From NCBI RefSeq assembly GCF_001435845.1, contig NZ_CM003596.1, positions 2,403,298 to 2,467,297 on the forward strand: a DNA stretch of 64,000 nucleotides, in the 5' to 3' direction. Numbering within the stretch: position 1 is the stretch's first letter; the number at the start of each line of letters is the position of its first letter. The notes under the pieces are model-generated. The model was not told where the DNA came from and did not search any database. It was given only the letters and a program-made list of their open reading frames with translations. The position numbers were made by a program, and so were the translations under genes. Below, piece by piece: positions 44,096 through 54,301 of the stretch. Origin of the DNA: Psychrobacter sp. P11G3. Lineage in GTDB: Bacteria > Pseudomonadota > Gammaproteobacteria > Pseudomonadales > Moraxellaceae.

Positions 44096-45736
44096 ATGCA
44101 AAAATCACTCTTCAAACTTACAATGTTGGCGACGTTTGTCTTAGGAATCAGCGCCTGTAGTGGAGACAACAAAACTACGGATGATTCTGCTGCTAGCTCA
44201 GATGCCAAAGCCGCCAAAACATTGCTCTATTGCTCAGAAGGTAGCCCTGCTGGATTCGATCCAGCGCAATATACTTCAGGTACGGATTTTGATGCGAGTG
44301 CCTTCCCTATTTATAATGGCTTGGTAGAATTCAAAAGAGCGGAAACTGAGATTCAACCAGGACTTGCGGAGAGCTGGGATATTAGCGAAGACGGCAAGAC
44401 TTATACCTTTAATCTACGCAAAGGGGTCAAATTTGGTACAACTGACTACTTTACCCCGACTCGTGATTTCAACGCGGATGACATTGTCTTTACGCTAGAG
44501 CGTATTACCAACCCAGACTTTGAGTTTAACAAAGCTTATCCTGCTGAATTCCCATATTCGGTCGGCATGGGACTACCTGATATCATCTCTAATATCGAAA
44601 AGGTCGACGACTATACGGTAAAGATTACCCTTAGCGAAACCAATGCGCCGTTTCTACAGAACCTAGCGATGCCTTTTGCCTATATTGGTTCTGCTGAGTA
44701 CGCAGATCAATTGCTAGCCTCTGGCAATGCTGCTGATATTAATACTAAGCCCGTCGGTACTGGACCTTTCGTCTTTACTTCTTATCAAAAAGACGCGCAA
44801 ATTCGTTATACCAAAAACCCAGACTATTGGAATAAAGACGACATCTATATCGACAACCTAGTGTTTGTTATCACTAAAGACTCGGCAGTTCGTGCACAGA
44901 AAGTGCAAGCTGGCGAATGTCATGTGTCCGCTTATCCAAAACCTGCCGAAATCGAATCTGTCAAAAAGTCAGGTAAAGCCACTGTTCTCGATCAGCCTGG
45001 CTTCAACGTCGGCTATGTCGGTTATAACGTAGAAAAACCTCAACTGAGCGATCTTAAAGTGCGTCAAGCATTAGATATGGCGATCAACAAAGACGCTATT
45101 ATTAACGCGGTTTATCAGAGCGAAGGCCTCAAAGCAACCAACCCAATGCCGCCAACGCAGTGGGGCTATGATGAGTCACTTAAAGATGCGCCTTACGATG
45201 TTGAGAAAGCAAAAGCACTGATCAAAGAAGCTGGCGCAGACAACCTAGCTATCAATCTATGGTATATGCCAGTTCAGCGTCCGTACAACCCAAATGCCAA
45301 GCTAATGGCTGAAATGCTACAAGCAGATTGGGCGAAGATTGGCGTCGATACCAAGCTTGTGACTTATGAGTGGGGCGAGTACCTCAAGCGCGCTGCTAAA
45401 GGTGAACCTGATGTCATTCTAGCAGGCTGGACTGGCGACAATGGTGATCCAGACAACTGGCTTGGTTCGTTATTGTCTTGTGACGCGGTCGGTGGTAATA
45501 ACTATTCGCGCTGGTGTAATAAAGACTTCGATAATTTGGTGACCAATGCCCGTCAGATTAACAATCAAGATGAGCGTGTCAGTGAATATGAGCAAGCTCA
45601 GCAGATATTCAAAGAACAGCTTCCTTGGACGACAATGGCGCATTCGGTAGTGACCGTATTCACCGCACCAAACGTGGTCGATTATAAAATTAGCCCGCTT
45701 GGCTCAATACGCTTTGATGGTGTAAAAGTTGAATAA
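44096..45736 (+). CDS. dppA: Peptide-type ABC transporter substrate-binding lipoprotein (DppA-like)
   Basis: 546-residue family 5 solute-binding protein. A signal peptide ends with lipobox GISAC (Cys21). The SBP_bac_5 fold follows, with phrases GLAESWDISEDGKTYTF, YTVKITLSETNAPF, and near the end PDNWLGSLLSCDAVGGNNYSRW, like the substrate loops of dipeptide binding proteins. AGGA lies 8 nt before the ATG. It is the first gene of a five-gene importer set; a large hairpin follows its stop codon. Dipeptide specificity is the best guess from the family, but glutathione or haem are also carried by relatives. Confidence 0.87.
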   Translation: MQKSLFKLTMLATFVLGISACSGDNKTTDDSAASSDAKAAKTLLYCSEGSPAGFDPAQYTSGTDFDASAFPIYNGLVEFKRAETEIQPGLAESWDISEDGKTYTFNLRKGVKFGTTDYFTPTRDFNADDIVFTLERITNPDFEFNKAYPAEFPYSVGMGLPDIISNIEKVDDYTVKITLSETNAPFLQNLAMPFAYIGSAEYADQLLASGNAADINTKPVGTGPFVFTSYQKDAQIRYTKNPDYWNKDDIYIDNLVFVITKDSAVRAQKVQAGECHVSAYPKPAEIESVKKSGKATVLDQPGFNVGYVGYNVEKPQLSDLKVRQALDMAINKDAIINAVYQSEGLKATNPMPPTQWGYDESLKDAPYDVEKAKALIKEAGADNLAINLWYMPVQRPYNPNAKLMAEMLQADWAKIGVDTKLVTYEWGEYLKRAAKGEPDVILAGWTGDNGDPDNWLGSLLSCDAVGGNNYSRWCNKDFDNLVTNARQINNQDERVSEYEQAQQIFKEQLPWTTMAHSVVTVFTAPNVVDYKISPLGSIRFDGVKVE

Positions 45737-45785
45737 CCTTGACTGATTAATTCCGTTACGACGTAAGCAATTTATTCATTTTATT

Positions 45786-45842
45786 CATTCATATAAGTGC
45801 GGCTGGGTCAGATACTCTGCTCCAGCCGAATTTATATGAATG
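45786..45842 (+). promoter_or_regulatory. Large hairpin between the binding-protein and permease genes
   Basis: CATTCATATAA (45786-45796) pairs with TTATATGAATG (45832-45842). CGGCTGG (45800-45806) pairs with CCAGCCG (45822-45828). A 15-nt loop and a small internal loop complete the structure. There is no T-run. Such structures after binding-protein genes limit read-through and protect the upstream mRNA, giving excess binding protein over permease. Confidence 0.75.
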
Positions 45843-45931
45843 ATATGAACAATATGAACTAAGCGCTTTGTCACGGATCTCTTCATCATCGCTAATACTC
45901 TAATCATTGAACCACAACTATTGAGCAGCCC

Positions 45932-46948
45932 ATGCTACTTTATATTCTGCGTCGTATTGCCATTTTAATACCCGTCTATCTTGGCCTAACGCTATCGACT
46001 TTTACTCTGATTCGTCTCGTACCTGGAGATGCGGTCGAGATTATGATGGGTGAGCGTATGGTCGATCCAGAGCTACATGCTCGTGCCTTAGAAAGGCTAG
46101 GATTAGATAAACCGCTCGTTGCCCAGTATTGGGATTATTTGACTGGCATCCTAACAGGTGATTTTGGTCAGTCCTTTCGTACTCGTACGCCCGTATTACA
46201 AGACTTTTTTGCCCACTTTGTTCCTACTCTAGAATTGGCGTTATGCGCTATTGTTATCGCTAGTGTCATTGGTGTCAGCTTAGGCATCTTTGCTGCCCTG
46301 CGCCGTGGTACATGGATTGATTACACCCTAATGTCAGGCGCGTTGGCAGGTTACTCTATGCCCATCTATTTATTGGGCCCTATCCTGACTGGTATCTTCG
46401 CTCATTATTTAGGTCTCTTGCCTGTCGCTGGAGTCATATCTGTCGCACAGTTTTTAGATGTGCAGCCACTGTATGGCTCATGGTTACTTGGCTCACTAAG
46501 CTCGGGAGAGCCTGGCGCGTTTTGGAACGTGGTCAAACACTTTATCTTACCCTCTATCGCCTTATCGACTATTCCGTTAGCGATGATTGCGCGGATGACA
46601 CGCTCTGCGATGCTAGAGGTATTAGACGAGGATTACGTGCGTACAGCGCGAGCCAAAGGCTTGTCTCCACGCCGAGTGATACTAGTCCACGTAATGCGTA
46701 ACGCCTTGATTACTGTGGTTACCGTCGTTGGCCTACAGATGGCAACATTGCTCGCAGGTGCCATTATTACCGAGACTATCTTTAGTTGGCCAGGCGTTGG
46801 TAATTGGCTACTCGATGGGTTTTTCACTCGTGACTACCCTATTGTACAAAACGGTATCCTGTTGGTCGCCACCGCTCTGATTTTGGTTAGTTTATTTATT
46901 GATATTTTGTATGGTCTGATCAATCCACGTATTCGCCATACTTCTTAA
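45932..46948 (+). CDS. dppB: ABC transporter permease DppB
   Basis: 338 residues with six hydrophobic helices. The N-terminus MLLYILRRIA...VYLGLTLSTFTLIRLVPGD is typical of DppB/OppB; the ATPase-contact EAA loop is in DEDYVRTARAKGLSPRRV. It pairs with DppC as the membrane channel. It lies 195 bp after dppA, across the hairpin. Confidence 0.92.
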   Translation: MLLYILRRIAILIPVYLGLTLSTFTLIRLVPGDAVEIMMGERMVDPELHARALERLGLDKPLVAQYWDYLTGILTGDFGQSFRTRTPVLQDFFAHFVPTLELALCAIVIASVIGVSLGIFAALRRGTWIDYTLMSGALAGYSMPIYLLGPILTGIFAHYLGLLPVAGVISVAQFLDVQPLYGSWLLGSLSSGEPGAFWNVVKHFILPSIALSTIPLAMIARMTRSAMLEVLDEDYVRTARAKGLSPRRVILVHVMRNALITVVTVVGLQMATLLAGAIITETIFSWPGVGNWLLDGFFTRDYPIVQNGILLVATALILVSLFIDILYGLINPRIRHTS

Positions 46949-47081
46949 TTTAACATTGATAAATACTTACATTATAAATAGTGATGATTAGCGCTCAAGT
47001 GAAGTTTTAGCAATGCTTAGTACTTTTTTATGAATAAGATTCTAAAAAATGTCACTGCGCTAGCCACTATAGGAAATGCTC

Positions 47082-47996
47082 ATGAAGCCTTCTGTTCTCC
47101 CTTCTGATGTCAATCTGATGGCAGCCACACCGCCGTCATCTTGGCAGCTATTTTTATCGACGTTCTGCCGAAACAAAGGCGCCGTGATTGGTTTTATCGT
47201 ACTGGCACTCATGGTTCTAGTTGCCATACTCGCGCCTGCTATTGCCCCTCACGATCCTTATGAGTTGTTCACCGGTCAAGAGCAATTACCGCCTGCCTTT
47301 CTTGATGGCGGCAATGCGATGTTTTGGCTAGGCACTGATGACGCGGGCCGAGATACATTGTCTCGAGTGATGTATGGCGCGCGTTATTCATTATTTATCG
47401 GTCTAAGCGCAACGACTTTGGCGATGTTGGTTGGTATTTCTTTAGGTCTGAGTGCAGCATTTTGGCCAAAGGTCTGGGGCAAAGCGGTCATGCTGGTCAA
47501 TGATATTTTGATGTCATATCCGAGCTTGCTATTGGCTATTATTATCGCCGCTATCTTAGGGCCATCTATGACCAATACGATTATTACGATCGCACTGGTC
47601 TGTACGCCGCCTTTTATTCGGTTAACTCGTGCTACGGCGATGGTAGAGCTACAACGTGAGTATTTTATTGCCTCGCAGGTAATGGGTGCTGGCGTGCTGC
47701 GTTTATTGTTTATCACCATTTTGCCCAACTGTATGGCACCGCTTATCGTACAGGCAACGATGATTTTCTCGTCTGCTATTTTAGAAGCAGGTGCGATTGG
47801 TTTCCTAGGTTTTGGCGTACAGCCACCTGATGCCGAATGGGGTGCGATGCTAGGTACGGCGCGTCAATATATTCAAAGTAATGTTTGGCTAGCAATCTGG
47901 CCGGGTGTCGCTATTTTCTTGGCTGCATTATCGATTAACCTGACTGGTGATGGCTTACGCGATGCGCTGGATCCTAAATTAAAGCAGGTGACCTAA
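47082..47996 (+). CDS. dppC: ABC transporter permease DppC
   Basis: 304 residues with an N-terminal OppC-like region ([22 protein letters not shown]), the periplasmic segment HDPYELF...[19 protein letters not shown], and five further helices with an EAA loop ([13 protein letters not shown]). The ATG at 47082 has AGGAA at a suitable distance; the ATG at 47076 is too close to it. dppD starts 1 bp after its stop codon. Confidence 0.92.
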   Translation: MKPSVLPSDVNLMAATPPSSWQLFLSTFCRNKGAVIGFIVLALMVLVAILAPAIAPHDPYELFTGQEQLPPAFLDGGNAMFWLGTDDAGRDTLSRVMYGARYSLFIGLSATTLAMLVGISLGLSAAFWPKVWGKAVMLVNDILMSYPSLLLAIIIAAILGPSMTNTIITIALVCTPPFIRLTRATAMVELQREYFIASQVMGAGVLRLLFITILPNCMAPLIVQATMIFSSAILEAGAIGFLGFGVQPPDAEWGAMLGTARQYIQSNVWLAIWPGVAIFLAALSINLTGDGLRDALDPKLKQVT

Positions 47997-47997
47997 G

Positions 47998-49065
47998 ATG
48001 ACTGAACCATTAATTAATACGCCTATCACTCATACGTCTATGAATGGTGCATCAACAAAAGACTCACCGTTGCTATTAGATATCGAAAACCTGTCTGTCA
48101 CTTTTGGACAAGGGGTGCGTGCCTTTCGCGCAGTCGATGATGTATCGTTAAAGATAACCCAAGGTGAAGTCATCGCTGTCGTGGGTGAATCTGGCTCAGG
48201 TAAGTCAGTCACTATGATGGCGCTAATGGGTCTGTTGCCACCTTCCGCGACCGTACGCGCACAGCGAGTGGTCTTTGACAATAAAGACATGCTCAGTATG
48301 TCAGCCAAAGAGAGACGCGGCATCATTGGTAAAGACATCTCTATGATTTTTCAAAATGCCATGTCTTGCCTAAATCCAAGCTTTACGGTTGAGATGCAGC
48401 TAGGTGAAGTGCTACGCAAGCACCTTGGTTTACGAGGCGCAGCCGTACAAACACGCATCTTAGAGCTGCTAGAGTTGGTCGAGATGCCCGATGCCAAAAA
48501 CAGACTTAAGGTCTATCCGCATCAGCTATCAGGCGGTATGAGTCAACGGGTTATGATTGCGATGGCTATTGCTTGCGAGCCAAAACTGCTTATCGCAGAT
48601 GAACCAACCACCGCACTCGATGTCACGGTACAAGCACAGATCATGGATTTGCTGAGCAGATTACAACGCGAAAAACAAATGGCAATGGTATTAATTACCC
48701 ACGATTTGGGCCTTGTCGCGCAAAACTCGCGCGATGTCGCGGTCATGTATGCTGGACAAGTGGTTGAAACCAGTACCGTGCCAGAGATTTTTCAAAAGCC
48801 TGCACATCCTTATACTGAAGCATTGCTACAAGCCATCCCTGAATTAGCCATCGGTCAAGATAGGCTAAACAGTTTACCAGGAGTCGTGCCAAGTCAATAT
48901 GACAGGCCAGCTGGTTGCTTGCTGTCTCCCCGTTGCCCGTATAAAGAACCTGCTTGTGAAGTACCACCGCCTATTTTAGATACGCCCAATGGCAAGGTAC
49001 GTTGTATTGATTCTAATATTACTTCTCGCCCCTCTCACGCTGCTACCTTGGAGTCACAAGTATGA
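47998..49065 (+). CDS. dppD: ABC transporter ATPase DppD
   Basis: 355 residues. Walker A is GESGSGKS, the signature [12 protein letters not shown], Walker [13 protein letters not shown] and the switch His in LITHDLG. The C-terminal oligopeptide/dipeptide domain ([15 protein letters not shown]) has four cysteines that bind an iron-sulfur cluster in relatives. Its stop overlaps the dppF start (ATGA). Confidence 0.93.
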   Translation: MTEPLINTPITHTSMNGASTKDSPLLLDIENLSVTFGQGVRAFRAVDDVSLKITQGEVIAVVGESGSGKSVTMMALMGLLPPSATVRAQRVVFDNKDMLSMSAKERRGIIGKDISMIFQNAMSCLNPSFTVEMQLGEVLRKHLGLRGAAVQTRILELLELVEMPDAKNRLKVYPHQLSGGMSQRVMIAMAIACEPKLLIADEPTTALDVTVQAQIMDLLSRLQREKQMAMVLITHDLGLVAQNSRDVAVMYAGQVVETSTVPEIFQKPAHPYTEALLQAIPELAIGQDRLNSLPGVVPSQYDRPAGCLLSPRCPYKEPACEVPPPILDTPNGKVRCIDSNITSRPSHAATLESQV

Positions 49066-50033
49066 GTAATAAAGTGGTCCTAAAAGCAGACAATCTACAC
49101 AAACACTACCCAGTATCACAAGGTCTGGGCAAAGCAAAGGCCTACGTGAAAGCGCTCAATGGCGTCTCATTCGAGCTTGAAGCTGGCAAGACATTGGCCG
49201 TCGTTGGCGAATCAGGCTGCGGTAAATCCACGCTTGCCCGCCAGTTGACACTCATCGAATCGCCTACACATGGTGAGCTATTTATCAACGATGAAGGCAC
49301 CACTGGTTATAGCAGAAAAGCACTAAAAGAGTTGCGTACTGAAATTCAAATGGTCTTTCAAAATCCTTATGGTAGCTTGAACCCGCGTCATACCATCGGC
49401 TATCAATTGACAGAACCATTGGATATCCATACCAAACTGTCTAAAGAAGAAAAACGTGACAAAATCAACGAGATGATGAGACATGTCGGTCTACGTCCCG
49501 AACACGCTGGTCGTTATCCGCATATGTTTTCGGGTGGTCAGCGCCAACGTATTGCCCTCGCCCGCGCGATGATGCTCAACCCTAAAATCGTCGTCGCTGA
49601 TGAACCGACTTCCGCACTCGATGTATCAATCCAAGCGCAAGTCTTAAATCTATTTATGGACTTACAGGATGAGTATCGCACCGCTTACGTTTTTATCTCG
49701 CACAATCTATCGGTCGTACGCCACGTCGCTGATGATGTGATGGTCATGTATTTAGGTCAAGCTGTTGAGCACGGGCCGAAAGAAGCGATTTATAATGCGC
49801 CAAAACATCCGTATACCATCGCCCTATTGGCTGCTGCACCAACGGTAAATGGTCATAAAAACGATCTGACCCTACAAGGTGAGCTACCAAGTCCGCTCAA
49901 TCCACCAAGTGGCTGTGCACTGCATAAACGTTGTCCATATGCCAAGCAGCAATGCAGCGAAATAGAGCCGCAATTGCGAGAATGGGACGGTCGATTGGTC
50001 GCTTGTTTACGTTTAGAAGAGATATATGGTTAA
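49062..50033 (+). CDS. dppF: ABC transporter ATPase DppF
   Basis: 323 residues. Walker A is GESGCGKS, signature [14 protein letters not shown], Walker [13 protein letters not shown], switch FISHNLS. The C-terminal cysteine domain ([16 protein letters not shown]) matches the DppF/OppF type. It is translationally coupled to dppD by a 4-bp overlap. It ends 42 bp before the converging NERD gene. Confidence 0.93.
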   Translation: MSNKVVLKADNLHKHYPVSQGLGKAKAYVKALNGVSFELEAGKTLAVVGESGCGKSTLARQLTLIESPTHGELFINDEGTTGYSRKALKELRTEIQMVFQNPYGSLNPRHTIGYQLTEPLDIHTKLSKEEKRDKINEMMRHVGLRPEHAGRYPHMFSGGQRQRIALARAMMLNPKIVVADEPTSALDVSIQAQVLNLFMDLQDEYRTAYVFISHNLSVVRHVADDVMVMYLGQAVEHGPKEAIYNAPKHPYTIALLAAAPTVNGHKNDLTLQGELPSPLNPPSGCALHKRCPYAKQQCSEIEPQLREWDGRLVACLRLEEIYG

Positions 50034-50075
50034 GGTGACTAAAGTTAGGATGGCTAAGGTTAAAATGGCTAACGA

Positions 50076-51134
50076 CTAATCAATATTCACTACACCGCGA
50101 CACTTAGGAAATTTTCTACAACCAAAAAAGGTCTGACCTTGATTCAGGCCTTTTTTTGCTACTCTCTTAATCATCTCACCGTTACACCTTGGACAGGTTG
50201 GCGTTTGAATTAAATCAGCTGTATGGTCTATCACCTCAATTGTCGCAGAAGAACTCGCTGCTAGTTCAGGCTCCATAACTTCAAACGGCGTAAGAAAAAC
50301 CTTATCAGCAATATCGTGCGATGTAATTGTACGCGGAATGACTGCCTGCTGAGTGTCCATACTATCAATTGGTAAATCGCTAGATTCAATTTCAGTCTGA
50401 CCAGACCATCGATGCACTTCCCTACTTTTTAGAATAGCTCGTTTAGCGGTTTCTTTTATTATCGGCTCTGGTGTAGGCTTATTAGCTACTCCAGCAACAG
50501 CAACAGCAACTGGTTTATCAGTAGCGTTACCGCTAGGCTGTTTGTTTGTATTCTGGCTTGGATTGCTATGCTTGTCTTTTAGATAGGCTTTATGCTCTCT
50601 GTTAGTGCGCCAAGATTTGCTAAATCTATTGCTATTAATCTGCTCAACGATAGATGCAACCTCATCTTCAGTGAGTATCTTATCTTGCTTTTTTTTCACA
50701 TAAGATACCATACCACTCGTCAATACATGCTCGGGCAACTCATCGCGGGTTTTTAGCTCACACTCACCGATGAACGCAATCATCGAATGAAAATAGCTCA
50801 GCTCCAAGCCTAATAAATCTGCGAGCGTCTTAATGTGCAAGTAGTTCTGGCGCAATGGGTTCTGAAATTTAAACTTACTTCCATTAGGAAAGGATTGCGT
50901 CCACTGTCTTTGATTCTCTCTACCATATATCCAGCCTTTATAGTTTTTGGTTTCAATCACAAAGATGCCGTATACAGAAACGATGATATGATCTATTTGG
51001 GTACTGCCACCATTGGCTCTTGGCAAGGTAATACCGTTTAATCGGTGATAAACATCTTTTTCAAGCTTTAGCCACATGGCGACGTTGATGACGGTTTCAC
51101 CTAGGAAACCTTTAAAGCTAGATTTTAGGGACAT
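50076..51134 (-). CDS. NERD nuclease-like protein with C-terminal topoisomerase-type zinc finger
   Basis: 352 residues. The N-terminal NERD domain (about residues 8-125) carries the nuclease-like motifs: GETVINVAM, QIDHIIVSVYGIFVIETKNYKGWIYG (Asp and Glu-x-Lys of the PD-(D/E)xK-type site). A low-complexity linker follows (Ser/Asn/Pro and Ala/Val-rich, about 190-240). A C-terminal zinc ribbon has CPRC and GCRKFPKC, like bacterial topoisomerase I fingers. The ATG at 51134 (MSLKSS) is preferred over a TTG at 51182. The NERD role is unsettled; DNA processing is likely. Confidence 0.85.
   Translation of the reverse strand: MSLKSSFKGFLGETVINVAMWLKLEKDVYHRLNGITLPRANGGSTQIDHIIVSVYGIFVIETKNYKGWIYGRENQRQWTQSFPNGSKFKFQNPLRQNYLHIKTLADLLGLELSYFHSMIAFIGECELKTRDELPEHVLTSGMVSYVKKKQDKILTEDEVASIVEQINSNRFSKSWRTNREHKAYLKDKHSNPSQNTNKQPSGNATDKPVAVAVAGVANKPTPEPIIKETAKRAILKSREVHRWSGQTEIESSDLPIDSMDTQQAVIPRTITSHDIADKVFLTPFEVMEPELAASSSATIEVIDHTADLIQTPTCPRCNGEMIKRVAKKGLNQGQTFFGCRKFPKCRGVVNID
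50124..50157 (+). terminator. Terminator-like hairpin for the dpp operon inside the 3' end of the NERD gene
   Basis: AAAAAAGGTCTG (50124-50135) pairs with CAGGCCTTTTTT (50145-50156), one G-T pair, loop 9 nt, ending in seven T on the plus strand. It lies 90 bp after dppF. On the other strand the same bases encode the zinc-finger phrase KKGLNQGQTFF. Confidence 0.7.
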
Positions 51135-51194
51135 AATAGCGATCTTTAGAATGGTTATAGAATGTGCTAAGCGTAATACCAAAACTCTTTAAAT

Positions 51195-51737
51195 TTAATT
51201 AATCAGCACTCTCTTACGATGCTTTAAAGGCTTGGCATAAGCAGAAGAACATGATTTGATATGTTTATAAAAACTCTTATAAACCCGATCATATTCTTCA
51301 TCAAGCTGTTTAAGTACATCTAAAGTACTATCGCTAGGATTAACTTCATGTTCATGCTGTGCATTTATCAGGTTTCCCCCTGCATTTAAAAACAACTCAT
51401 ATTTTTTCTCAAGCTCTGGAAAATATAAAGCTATTAATATTTCTATCTTGCCACCTTCTCTGTAAAATTCATCAACATCTAAAGCTTCATCATCATTGCT
51501 TGAAAAACTTTTAGATTGTACTTCATGAATAATGGCTGCAAAATCAACTAGTCTAAAAACCACTTCCTCAAACTTTATTCTCAAAAAGGCTTCATACTCC
51601 TTTTTGCGTTCAGCTCTCTGAGTAATGAGAATACCGCACAGTCCAAATATTCCGATTATGCAGGCTGCTATCAAGCCTTCACTTAGTTCAATCTGTTTTA
51701 GCCATGTAATAGCATTTGCCAGTTCGATACTATCCAT
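51195..51737 (-). CDS. Single-pass membrane protein of unknown function
   Basis: 180 residues. One strong hydrophobic helix (GLIAACIIGIFGLCGILIT, about residues 21-39) is followed by a basic/charged cytoplasmic-type helical region with possible coiled coil. No catalytic motif. It lies 60 bp upstream of the NERD gene on the same strand and is probably co-transcribed. Its AT-rich codon use stands out from the housekeeping genes around it, which may indicate later acquisition. I do not recognise a family. Confidence 0.65.
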   Translation of the reverse strand: MDSIELANAITWLKQIELSEGLIAACIIGIFGLCGILITQRAERKKEYEAFLRIKFEEVVFRLVDFAAIIHEVQSKSFSSNDDEALDVDEFYREGGKIEILIALYFPELEKKYELFLNAGGNLINAQHEHEVNPSDSTLDVLKQLDEEYDRVYKSFYKHIKSCSSAYAKPLKHRKRVLIN

Positions 51738-51947
51738 CTAATTTTTCCAGTTCTATAGTCATATAATTTATTTTTATATGAGAGCTGCACAAGAAATAAA
51801 ACTTAACTTTGTGAGCAATCAATCTATTCTAATTTACCACTAAATCATTATATTGAGGCACAGAATTTAGTACTGATTGCAGCAGTTGTTTTACCAATAA
51901 CCATATTGATGAAAGCAGACCAAAAGAAAGGTCAAAGATTAAGCCAT

Positions 51948-51983
51948 AAAAAAAAGCCACTAGATTTCTCTAGTGACTCTTTT
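51948..51983 (-). terminator. Terminator of the transketolase gene
   Basis: On the minus strand AGTCACTAGA pairs with TCTAGTGGCT (one T-G pair) around a 4-nt loop and ends in eight T, 26 bp after the stop codon. Confidence 0.92.
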
Positions 51984-52008
51984 TTAAACGCTAACTAAGT
52001 TAGGTTAA

Positions 52009-54006
52009 TTACACCAGACTATTTACCGCTTCAACCACAGCATCAGTCGTGATACCAAACTCTTTATACAAGTCGCTAGCAGGAGCAGATTCGCCATAAG
52101 TGGTCATACCGATGACTTTACCATCTAGACCAACGAACTTATACCAGTAATCTACATGCGCCGCTTCTACTGCGACGCGAGCACGGATATTGGCAGGTAA
52201 TACAGCTTCACGATAGCTAGCATCTTGCTCAACGAAAATCTCAGCACATGGCATAGACACCACACGGACGCCAACACCATTTGCGCTCAACGCCTCATAC
52301 GCTTCCATCGCTAGGCCAACTTCTGAACCAGTGGCGATGATGATTGCTTGTAGCTCGCCTTGCTCTTTTGCCAGTACATAGCCGCCTTTGGTGATATTCG
52401 CTACTTGCTCGCTATCACGCGCTTGATGTGGCAAGCTTTGACGACTAAAGATCAATGCTGATGGGTTGTTTTCTGATTTGATTGCTTCTACCCAAGCACT
52501 CGCAGATTCAGTCGCATCACACGGACGCCATGTACGTAGGTTTGGCGTGGTACGTAGGCTAGTTAATTGCTCAACTGGCTGATGCGTTGGGCCGTCTTCA
52601 CCCAGACCGATAGAATCATGCGTATAGACATGGATGACGCGCTGCTTCATCAATGCGCCCATGCGTACCGCGTTACGTGCATATTCCATAAACATGAGGA
52701 AAGTCGCTACGTAAGGGATAAAGCCGCCATGCAATGCAATACCATTGGCAATCGCAGTCATACCAAACTCGCGTACACCGTAATAGATATAGTTGCCGTC
52801 AGCATCTTTTTCGATGCCTTTAGCACCTTTGAATAGCGTGAGGTTTGAACCAGCTAAATCTGCTGAGCCGCCCAATAATTCTGGTAATAATGGCTGCAAG
52901 CTATTGATTGCATTTTGACTGGCTTTACGACTAGCGACATCGCCGCCCGCTTCTTGCGTTTGCTGAATATAGGCTTGCGCTTGGCTAGCAAAGTCAGCAG
53001 GCAATTCACCATTTAGACGACGTGATAGTTCTGCTGCAAGCTCTGGATAGGCTTTTTTATATGCTTCAAAGTCCGCGTCCCAATTCTTTTGCTGTACATC
53101 GCCTTTGGCTTTAGCATCCCACGCTTCATAGATTTCGTCATCTAATTCAAATGGGGCATGCTTCCAAGACAGCGCATCACGAGTCAAGGCAATTTCGTCA
53201 TCACCAAGTGGTGCACCATGACTGGCGGCTAGACCTTGTTTGTTAGGGCTACCAGCACCGATCGTGGTTTTACAAATAATTAGACTTGGCTTGGTAGTCT
53301 CTGCAATCGCTTGCTCAGTCGCTTGCGTGATTGCATCAGTATCATGACCGTCAACTTTGATCACTTGCCAGCCGTATGACTCAAAGCGCGCTTCAGTATC
53401 ATCTGTGAACCAGCCTTCGACGTTACCATCGATAGAGATGCCATTGTCATCATAGAAGAATACCAGCTTGCCAAGCGCCAACGTGCCAGCGAGTGAGCAA
53501 ACTTCATGACTGATACCTTCCATCAAGCAGCCATCGCCCAAGAACGCATAGGTATGATGATCGACGATGTTATGACCGTCACGGTTGAACTGTGCGGCTA
53601 GGGTTTTTTCTGCGATTGCAAAACCAACGGCATTAGCAATACCTTGTCCTAGTGGACCAGTCGTCGTTTCTACACCAGGTGTGTAGCCAAGTTCAGGATG
53701 CCCTGGGGTTTTTGAATGCAGCTGACGGAAACCTTTAAGGTCATCAACGCTCACATCGTAACCTGATAAATGTAGCAATGAATAGATAAGCATCGAGCCA
53801 TGACCGTTTGACAGTACAAAGCGATCACGGTTGTGCCAATTAGGATCTGCTGGATTGTGCTTCAAAAATTTGCGCCACAAAACTTCGGCAATATCAGCCA
53901 TACCCATTGGCGCACCCGGATGTCCAGAGTTGGCTTTTTGAACCGCGTCAAACGACAGTACACGGATGGCATTGGCTAGTTTACGTTCGCTAATTGGAGC
54001 TGGCAT
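52009..54006 (-). CDS. tkt: Transketolase
   Basis: 665-residue thiamine-diphosphate enzyme of the pentose phosphate pathway. N-terminal substrate/TPP residues lie in [12 protein letters not shown]; the TPP-binding motif is [12 protein letters not shown]...[15 protein letters not shown] and the C-terminal pyrimidine-domain phrase [21 protein letters not shown] are intact. Length is standard. AGGA lies 6 nt before the ATG at 54006. It is monocistronic with its own terminator. Confidence 0.97.
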   Translation of the reverse strand: MPAPISERKLANAIRVLSFDAVQKANSGHPGAPMGMADIAEVLWRKFLKHNPADPNWHNRDRFVLSNGHGSMLIYSLLHLSGYDVSVDDLKGFRQLHSKTPGHPELGYTPGVETTTGPLGQGIANAVGFAIAEKTLAAQFNRDGHNIVDHHTYAFLGDGCLMEGISHEVCSLAGTLALGKLVFFYDDNGISIDGNVEGWFTDDTEARFESYGWQVIKVDGHDTDAITQATEQAIAETTKPSLIICKTTIGAGSPNKQGLAASHGAPLGDDEIALTRDALSWKHAPFELDDEIYEAWDAKAKGDVQQKNWDADFEAYKKAYPELAAELSRRLNGELPADFASQAQAYIQQTQEAGGDVASRKASQNAINSLQPLLPELLGGSADLAGSNLTLFKGAKGIEKDADGNYIYYGVREFGMTAIANGIALHGGFIPYVATFLMFMEYARNAVRMGALMKQRVIHVYTHDSIGLGEDGPTHQPVEQLTSLRTTPNLRTWRPCDATESASAWVEAIKSENNPSALIFSRQSLPHQARDSEQVANITKGGYVLAKEQGELQAIIIATGSEVGLAMEAYEALSANGVGVRVVSMPCAEIFVEQDASYREAVLPANIRARVAVEAAHVDYWYKFVGLDGKVIGMTTYGESAPASDLYKEFGITTDAVVEAVNSLV

Positions 54007-54301
54007 AGAGTGTCCTAATATTCGAATGAGTCGTATAAAGATAAGAGGAGAGTTTACTCAGAGGATAATCCATCAAAAACGCGACAGGCGTCCTCAATGG
54101 ATAGGCTATAAAATAAAAATGCAATATTAACATATTTGCTATAAGCCTAGCCTAAAATGCGGTAACAAGACCGTTTATATTTAGCAATGACTCACATCAG
54201 TTTTGTTAAACGATTAGCAATGACGGATTTTAATTTAAGTTATAAATAACAAGCTGCGAATGACCTAATTGACAAGCAGCTCATTACTTATAGTCCATTT
54301 A

